Below are positions 6,575 to 10,746 of a stretch of 10,746 nucleotides of DNA, piece by piece. Position 1 is the first letter of the stretch, and every line of letters begins with the position of its first letter. Below the pieces are notes generated by a model that was given only the letters and a program-made list of their open reading frames with translations, was not told the origin of the DNA and did no database searches. Origin of the DNA: CAUZIZ01 sp963579905 (lineage in GTDB: Bacteria; Acidobacteriota; UBA6911; RPQK01; JAJDTT01); contig CAUZIZ010000174.1 of the NCBI GenBank assembly GCA_963579905.1, positions 1 through 10,746 on the forward strand, written 5' to 3'. The position numbers and the translations under genes were made by a program.

Positions 6575-7093
6575 CGGGGGCGCTCGTTCGGACTGCGGGT
6601 CTAGAGTAGCGGCCTGATCGGGAGTTTCCGGCGCGCGCTCGTACCGGGCCGCCACCGATAGGATCAATAGGAATTTCCTTTTAGATTGAGTTGTAGGAAA
6701 GAGAGTGAAAACGACCGAAAAGGGGCTAAAATAGGGTGGGTGAGGGAAATCGATGGGGATCCGGAGGGTCCAAATCGTCTAGCCGGGGTGGGAACAGAGG
6801 GAGGAGATGCCAAGGCGCCGGCGGGGGGAAAGCGGACACAAGGATATTCGATGCCGACTGAAGAGCTCGAGCTCTTCAGTCGGGCCAGGTGGGGACCTTG
6901 TCCCGATTTGGGAAGACTGAGCCGCCCCGGTGCCCAGGCCGGATCCAATACCAGTGTATCCTTACTGCCCTGATTTTTCCCTTCCTCCAACCAAAACTCG
7001 CTCTCGACGCCCCCATCACGCTATTTCAACCCACCTTTTCTTTCGCCTCCGACTGAAGCGCCCCCACGTCCCCCTTTTTTTCATCCCCAGTAA
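6575..7093. other. Gene-free region with purine/pyrimidine asymmetry
   Basis: I find no credible gene in these about 520 bases. From about 6690 to 6850 the plus strand is strongly purine-rich (many GGG and GAAA runs). From about 6960 to 7090 it is strongly pyrimidine-rich (CCC and TTT runs). Between them is the 30-bp palindrome at 6854-6883. A leader of the downstream receptor pseudogene, possibly with a riboswitch, would be expected here, but I see no B12-box-like sequence. Confidence 0.5.
6854..6883. repeat. Perfect 30-bp palindrome without spacer
   Basis: CCGACTGAAGAGCTC (6854-6868) is followed at once by its exact reverse complement GAGCTCTTCAGTCGG (6869-6883). The symmetry stops exactly at both ends (G at 6853 faces G at 6884). 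The first ten bases of the arm, CCGACTGAAG, recur at 7049-7058. There is no T-run after it, so it is not a standard terminator. Confidence 0.9.
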
Positions 7094-8921
7094 TGCAAAA
7101 AATGGCAACCTGTACCCGACGCCAAAAAAGCAAACTCCTATCTCCGAATCCCGGAAACAGACCTCCTGGGCGAAGCATTGTTAGGTCAGCCGGGACTTCG
7201 CATTCAGAGTTGGGGGGGACCCGGCAGCTTTACGACGGTTCGATTTTGTGGTTTGAGGTAGGTCGATACCGGACTCCTCTTCAACGGATATCGGATTCGG
7301 GACGCTGCCGGCTTTCGGGGAGACGTCACCGGATTCTTCCAGGAGATGATGCTCCCCAATGTAGGACGCAACGAGGTCATCCCTGGGGACAGTAGTCACC
7401 TGTACGGAACATCCTCAAGCGGAGGTGTGATCAACCTGGTTCCCCGATTCGGTAAGGGATGTCCCAGCGTTGAGGCAAGCTTTGAGGGGGGTGCTCTCGG
7501 GATCGTTCGGGAAGCTTTTCGTTCGGAGGGAACAATCGCCGATCGGCTGCACTACAGCATTAGGGCCCTGAGAACAGATGTAAACGAGGGTCTGGACGGA
7601 AAAGACCGATACCGCAATACCTCCTTGAGTAGTGTGCTCGAATTCGATCTCCGGCCAGAACATCAAGGTTGCCGAAATGGTCCACTTCTCAGATACACCC
7701 CTTGCTGATCTCAATGAGTCTCCGTTCCCAGTTGGCCCGCGAGGCAATGAGCTCGGCTTCGAGAAAGGAGAGGGCCCTGTCACTGGATTCGTGCACAACC
7801 TGAACGACCCCGACTCGTGGCGCAGTGCGCACCTGGGAACTGGCATCTTCTCCTGGCAACATCGGCTCAACAATCGCTGGAGCTACTCGCTCTACTACCA
7901 GAATACTGGAACCAGTCGGGATTTTTCGGACGGACCCGAACTGGATCTGTTCCTATCACAGATTGGTGTCTTTGAGTTCCCTTTTGATAGCTCTTTGCTC
8001 GAAGGGGAGATTCACGTCGTTGGTACTCAACATCACCTGCAGGCCGGCGAACACTATCTGCTTCTTCTGGGGGTTGAACAGGAGAAGGAATCCCGCTCTT
8101 CTCAGTTCATATCCAGAACTTTCCAGGGAGGTCAGAGCAGCACGGCCTTTTTCGTTCAAGATCAAGTCAACCTGTGCAACCGGAAGCCGCAGATGGTCGC
8201 CAGTTTCCGCAGCTAGTTCTTTGAGGTGGACAATCCGGAAAGCATTCCTGAGCTTCAGGGACTGGATACGCCGGATGCCTATACCGGCGCTCTGGCAGTC
8301 TCCTATCTGCTTCGACGCACGGGGAGCAAGGTCCGAGCCCAGGCCGCGAACGGATTTCGTGCTCCCTCCCTCTCGGAGCGCTTTGCGGAACTGGAAACTA
8401 GCCAGGGGAGACTGCGCATCGGGAATCCGTTGCTGCGCCCTGAGCGGACGCTCACCCTGGATCTTGGGCTCGAGCAATCTCTGTTAGACAGCCGTGTGCG
8501 CCTGGGTGGAACGTACTTCTACAATCGCCTGCAAGAAACGATCGTTTCAACACGCCTGTTACAACAGACAAACGCCAAGGGAGGTCTCTCACGCGGCCTC
8601 GAGATTTTTGTCCAAACAGCCCCTGCCAGAGGACTCGATCTGAATGCCGGTTACACCTTTACCAACGGCGATTTCATCCCCCCTTTCGACATTCTGAGAT
8701 TCGATAACACAGTTTCCCCTGGCGGTGTGAGCCGTGCCATGGACGGGCTGCCTGCCCTTCACTGGAGTGCGGGCTTCAACTACCGGCGGAGCCGATGAAA
8801 CCTCAATACACATTATGTGGGAGCCGGCAGCCATCACGAGCCCCTGTTCTCTCCGCGCTTCTTCCGGCGCGTCCTATTTGAATTCGAAAGGGATCAAAAC
8901 AAAAGAGGGATTGAGTTCTGA
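7094..8921 (+). pseudogene. TonB-dependent outer-membrane receptor pseudogene, probably for cobamide uptake
   Basis: Joining the frames gives one receptor. The plug is PGLRIQSWGGPGSFTTVRF, then TAG (7259-7261), then VDTGLLFNGYRIRDAAG and SHLYGTSSSGGVINLVPR. The barrel begins with YRNTSLSSVLEFDLRPEHQ. Near 7662-7670 an extra base moves it into the next frame: SDTPLADLNESPFP, NELGFEKGEGPVTGFVHNLN, then VASFRS. TAG (8214-8216) interrupts it and the same frame continues: FFEVDNPESIPEL, ANGFRAPSLSERFAELE, GNPLLRPERTLTLDLGL. TGA (8796-8798) falls where a Trp is likely, followed by NLNTHYVGAGSHHEPLF and a stop at 8919-8921. The N-terminal signal peptide and the last barrel strands, including the usual terminal aromatic residue, are missing. 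An in-frame TAA at 7091-7093 bounds the recognisable part. cobT follows 25 bases later, which suggests cobamide import; the substrate is inference. Confidence 0.88.
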
Positions 8922-8946
8922 GTCCGTCGCAGGAGAACAATAAGTC

Positions 8947-9933
8947 GTGAATAGATTACTGGATAATCTGTGTCAGATGATTGTGCCCGTGGATCCTGGG
9001 GTCCTGGCGGAGTACCAACACCGCATTGACCAGTTGACGAAGCCGAAGGGAAGCCTGGGAAGACTGGAAGAAATCACTAGCGGACATGGGGCGATCCGAC
9101 ATCCCCAGGTTGCTTCCCCTAAGCGCAAGTATACTTTTACCTTCGCGGCCGACCATGGCATCTCCCGGTCCGGTGTGAGCCTGTACCCTCGTGAGGTCAC
9201 GGCCCAGATGGTTTGCAACTTCCTTTCGGGAGGAGCCGCCATCAGTGTAATGTGTCGGCATTACGGTATCGAGAACATGGTCGTGGATGTGGGAGTCGAT
9301 CATGACTTCAAGCCGCATCGAAGACTGGTTAGCCGCAAGGTAGGCTATGGAACTCGCAATCTCCTGGAAGAGGCTGCTATGACTTGGGAGCAAGCAAAAG
9401 AGTATGTTCGTGTGGGAGCCGATCTGGCCGATGAATATGCGAAGCATGGGGCGGACCTGGTGGGAACGGGGGATATGGGAATTGGGGACACTACCGCGAG
9501 TAGTGCAATATTTGCGGCGGTCACAGGTCTGGAGCCGCAGGAAGTGACTGGAAAAGGGACAGGGATTGACGGCGCCAGGCTTCGAAGCAAGGTCGCACTG
9601 ATCAGAAGAGCGCTCGATCTCCACCGGGCCGATGGCTCCGATCCTCTGGAGGTTCTCGCCAGGGTTGGTGGATTCGAGATCGGAGCCATCCTGGGTCTCA
9701 TTCTGGGATGTGCGTCCAAGCGCGTCCCGGTCGTGGTGGACGGGTTCATTTCGACGGCTGGAGCCGTGCTGGCGATATTGGCCTGTCCGTTGGTGAAGGA
9801 TTTTCTTTTCTTCTCCCATCGCTCCCGCGAGAAAGGTCATCGAGTCATACTGGATGGGCTTGGCGCTAAGCCTTTGTTCAACCTGGATCTTAGCCTGGGG
9901 GAAGGGAGCGGGGCCGTCATGCTATGGATCTGA
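8947..9933 (+). CDS. cobT: Nicotinate-nucleotide--dimethylbenzimidazole phosphoribosyltransferase, frameshifted at the C-terminus
   Basis: CobT transfers phosphoribose from nicotinate mononucleotide to the lower-ligand base (for example 5,6-dimethylbenzimidazole) for the cobamide nucleotide loop. A GTG start follows AGGAG (8931-8935) with an 11-base gap. Family motifs are TKPKGSLGRLEE at 31-42, ADHG at 68-71, YPREVTAQMV at 80-89, GTGDMGIGDTTAS at 173-185 (usual GEMGIGNTT, so Glu to Asp and Asn to Asp), GTGIDGARLRSK at 204-215, VVDGFIST at 263-270, SHRS at 290-293 and LGEGSGA at 317-323 with the catalytic Glu at 319. After GSGAVM the frame ends in LWI and a TGA. The +1 frame from 9921 instead reads the normal ending AMDLITTSVKLMTQMATFGQ, so one base is missing near 9920. 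The product is 328 residues against about 350. The active site is complete, so function is possible but the last helix is lost. Confidence 0.92.
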   Translation: MNRLLDNLCQMIVPVDPGVLAEYQHRIDQLTKPKGSLGRLEEITSGHGAIRHPQVASPKRKYTFTFAADHGISRSGVSLYPREVTAQMVCNFLSGGAAISVMCRHYGIENMVVDVGVDHDFKPHRRLVSRKVGYGTRNLLEEAAMTWEQAKEYVRVGADLADEYAKHGADLVGTGDMGIGDTTASSAIFAAVTGLEPQEVTGKGTGIDGARLRSKVALIRRALDLHRADGSDPLEVLARVGGFEIGAILGLILGCASKRVPVVVDGFISTAGAVLAILACPLVKDFLFFSHRSREKGHRVILDGLGAKPLFNLDLSLGEGSGAVMLWI

Positions 9934-10016
9934 TAACGACATCGGTCAAGCTGATGACTCAGATGGCGACTTTCGGGCAGGCAGCCGGCAGTCGTGAAAC
10001 TCCGGCACCACCCTAA
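9921..10016 (+). other. Out-of-frame C-terminal tail of cobT
   Basis: Reading from GCT at 9921 gives AMDLITTSVKLMTQMATFGQ followed by AAGSRETPAPP and TAA at 10014-10016. This matches the last helix and the MATF ending of CobT proteins. A single inserted base near 9920 (for example ATG-GCT-ATG instead of AT-GCT-ATG) would restore a full-length protein of about 360 residues. Confidence 0.8.
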
Positions 10017-10043
10017 AAATGGTCTGCCTAGGGACTTAGCAGC

Positions 10044-10065
10044 AGCACCGGTGACAGGTGCTTTT
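10044..10065 (+). terminator. Terminator-like hairpin after cobT
   Basis: AGCACC (10044-10049) and GGTGCT (10057-10062) form a 6-bp stem with a 7-base loop, followed at once by a short T-run (10062-10065, then TGTCC with little further T). It lies 28 bases after the restored cobT stop. The stem and T-run are short, so this is a modest candidate. Confidence 0.4.
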
Positions 10066-10132
10066 GTCCTATGGACGGGCGAGGAACGGCTGGAGGAGTT
10101 CTTGACGGATGATTCCTTTGACTCTGGAGACC

Positions 10133-10578
10133 TCAGGGGCGCTTGTTCACCCGTTCACTGAGTCGGAAAAGAGGAAGATCCACGAACACTCCTGCCCCAG
10201 CGGTGGCCAGCAACATGTTCTTGTCGGCCAATCTGAACTCCACTGTGTCCGTGATCAGATCTGGTTGATCGGGGTCGAAGCACGAGATCGTAATGTCCAT
10301 CACCAGAACATCCTTGTGCCCCGGCAGGGGTTCGCTGCTGCCTTCCATGACCCCCCGACCACCGAGACTGCAAGCAGACCAGAACGTTTCATACCACGCG
10401 AGCTGTAGCCTCCATTTTGACCAGGGTTGATCAGAATCTGCTGGGCCGATCCGTCCCCAATATCGAGACCTCCCCACATGCCCAGGAAGAGAGGGTTCCC
10501 CTTTCGGGCTGCGCTTGCATCTTCTGTGAATATGAACGGTAATACCGAGGCAGTCCCTACTAGTCCTAAAATAAGCAC
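10133..10578 (-). pseudogene. Frameshifted small exported protein of unknown function
   Basis: Two overlapping minus-strand frames make one plausible protein. The first begins with a hydrophobic signal-like stretch (LILGLVGTASVLPFIF, then EDASAARKGNP) and continues GMWGGLDIGDGSAQQILINP. It then loses sense near 10410-10420. The other frame takes over with RLQLAWYETFWSACSLGGRG, VLVMDITISCFDPDQPD and VEFRLADKNML, ending at TGA 10135-10133. The two halves resemble small secreted beta-rich proteins of the pattern G-x-W-x-G-x-D-x-x-DGS-x-Q followed by Y-x-T-x-W-x-x-C and a second Cys. The reading frame could also start upstream at an ATG at 10619 (MTPRSRETVLFSK), which would supply the missing basic n-region but needs another shift. 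I do not recognise a named family. It could be one gene with a recent frameshift. Confidence 0.55.
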
Positions 10579-10746
10579 AATTTGGAAAACAGGACCGTTT
10601 CCCGGCTCCTAGGAGTCATTTTGGAGGCCCAAATTCTAAGTTTTTGCACCAAGCCACTCAGAACTCGGCTCGGCTGTTGCGGTACTGCCCGCCGATCGCT
10701 TATGCCGATCGCTTATGAGGAGCTATTCTACCCCCTCTGTCGACGT
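10579..10746. other. Right-edge non-coding stretch
   Basis: Apart from the possible extended start of the small exported protein (ATG at 10619-10617) and the tandem repeat below, I see no gene or RNA in the last 168 bases. Confidence 0.4.
10691..10716. repeat. Tandem duplication of a 13-bp unit
   Basis: GCCGATCGCTTAT occurs twice back to back (10691-10703 and 10704-10716), and the next base also fits a third copy. This looks like a slippage duplication; copy number could vary. Confidence 0.85.

Noticed and set aside
6854..6883. The 30-bp palindrome as a Rho-independent terminator for ridA
   Set aside because: It lies 280 bases after the stop, has no loop and no T-run.
6580..7093. Cobalamin riboswitch before the receptor-cobT pair
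   Set aside because: Context makes it likely and a few short pieces (GGGAAG, CCAGTG) look tempting, but I find no B12-box and the order of conserved blocks is wrong. A covariance-model search would settle it.
6686..7395. Several plus- and minus-strand frames of 84-108 codons in the gap before the receptor
   Set aside because: Their composition only reflects the purine- or pyrimidine-rich DNA, they overlap each other, and none has a domain, a ribosome site or a believable start.
4077..8216. TAG stops inside the receptor sequences as a sign of amber recoding (pyrrolysine, suppressor or altered code)
   Set aside because: TAG is the plain terminator of the GH10-like, oxidoreductase and RidA-family genes in the same window, and the receptor also carries a TGA, a frameshift and end losses. 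Decay explains it better.
8956..9840. Minus-strand open frame of 294 codons inside cobT
   Set aside because: It is an antisense shadow of the clear cobT frame with no domain-like sequence.
1..10746. CRISPR arrays, tRNA/rRNA genes, transposase or integrase genes, toxin-antitoxin or defence systems
   Set aside because: I see no regularly spaced repeats, no tRNA-like cloverleaf and no protein with such domains on either strand.

Overview
The window looks like a decaying accessory stretch of a Gram-negative, moderately GC-rich bacterium. An Acidobacteriota member (or a similar metagenomic lineage) is my best guess. It carries TonB-dependent outer-membrane receptor sequences with a CarboxypepD_reg-type N-terminal domain, a secreted DUF1080 protein, a GH10-like barrel protein, a Gfo/Idh/MocA oxidoreductase and a cobT. 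This taxonomic call is inference from gene content only.

Layout. At the left edge (1-372, minus) is the N-terminal part of a small polytopic membrane protein that runs off the window. Next comes a plus-strand pair: a 594-residue GH10-like (GHL10-type) barrel protein (533-2317) and, 11 bases later, a secreted two-part protein ending in a DUF1080 (3-keto-disaccharide hydrolase) domain (2329-3420). Together they suggest carbohydrate catabolism. At 3504-4271 (minus) there is a broken chimera. The signal peptide and CarboxypepD_reg domain of a TonB-dependent receptor are interrupted by an in-frame TAG and then run directly into the C-terminal two thirds of an N-acetylmuramoyl-L-alanine amidase. 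A hairpin repeat lies just upstream, followed by about 500 bases of gene-free DNA with two more inverted repeats. An intact Gfo/Idh/MocA-type oxidoreductase follows (4821-5894); its active-site Lys (EKP becomes EVP) and His (NGTH becomes NGTS) are both replaced. A RidA-family gene (6140-6574) is intact.

From 6575 to about 7093 I see no gene, but the DNA is unusual. A purine-rich stretch is followed by a pyrimidine-rich stretch, and between them sits a perfect 30-bp palindrome with no spacer. Then comes a TonB-dependent receptor pseudogene (7094-8921) with two in-frame TAGs, one in-frame TGA, one frameshift and a missing C-terminus. It lies 25 bases before cobT (8947-9933), so the pair was probably once a cobamide uptake/activation operon. 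cobT keeps its catalytic Glu but has a one-base frameshift in the last codons. After a terminator-like hairpin, the minus strand holds a frameshifted gene for a small exported protein (10133-10578).

The main message is the density of broken genes: two clear pseudogenes, one probable pseudogene and one frameshifted C-terminus, interleaved with intact genes. This suggests ongoing genome erosion and rearrangement. I did not find a convincing new defence, mobile or CRISPR-like system. The strongest unexplained signals are the 30-bp palindrome at a purine/pyrimidine switch, the receptor-amidase chimera, and the oxidoreductase with a substituted active site.
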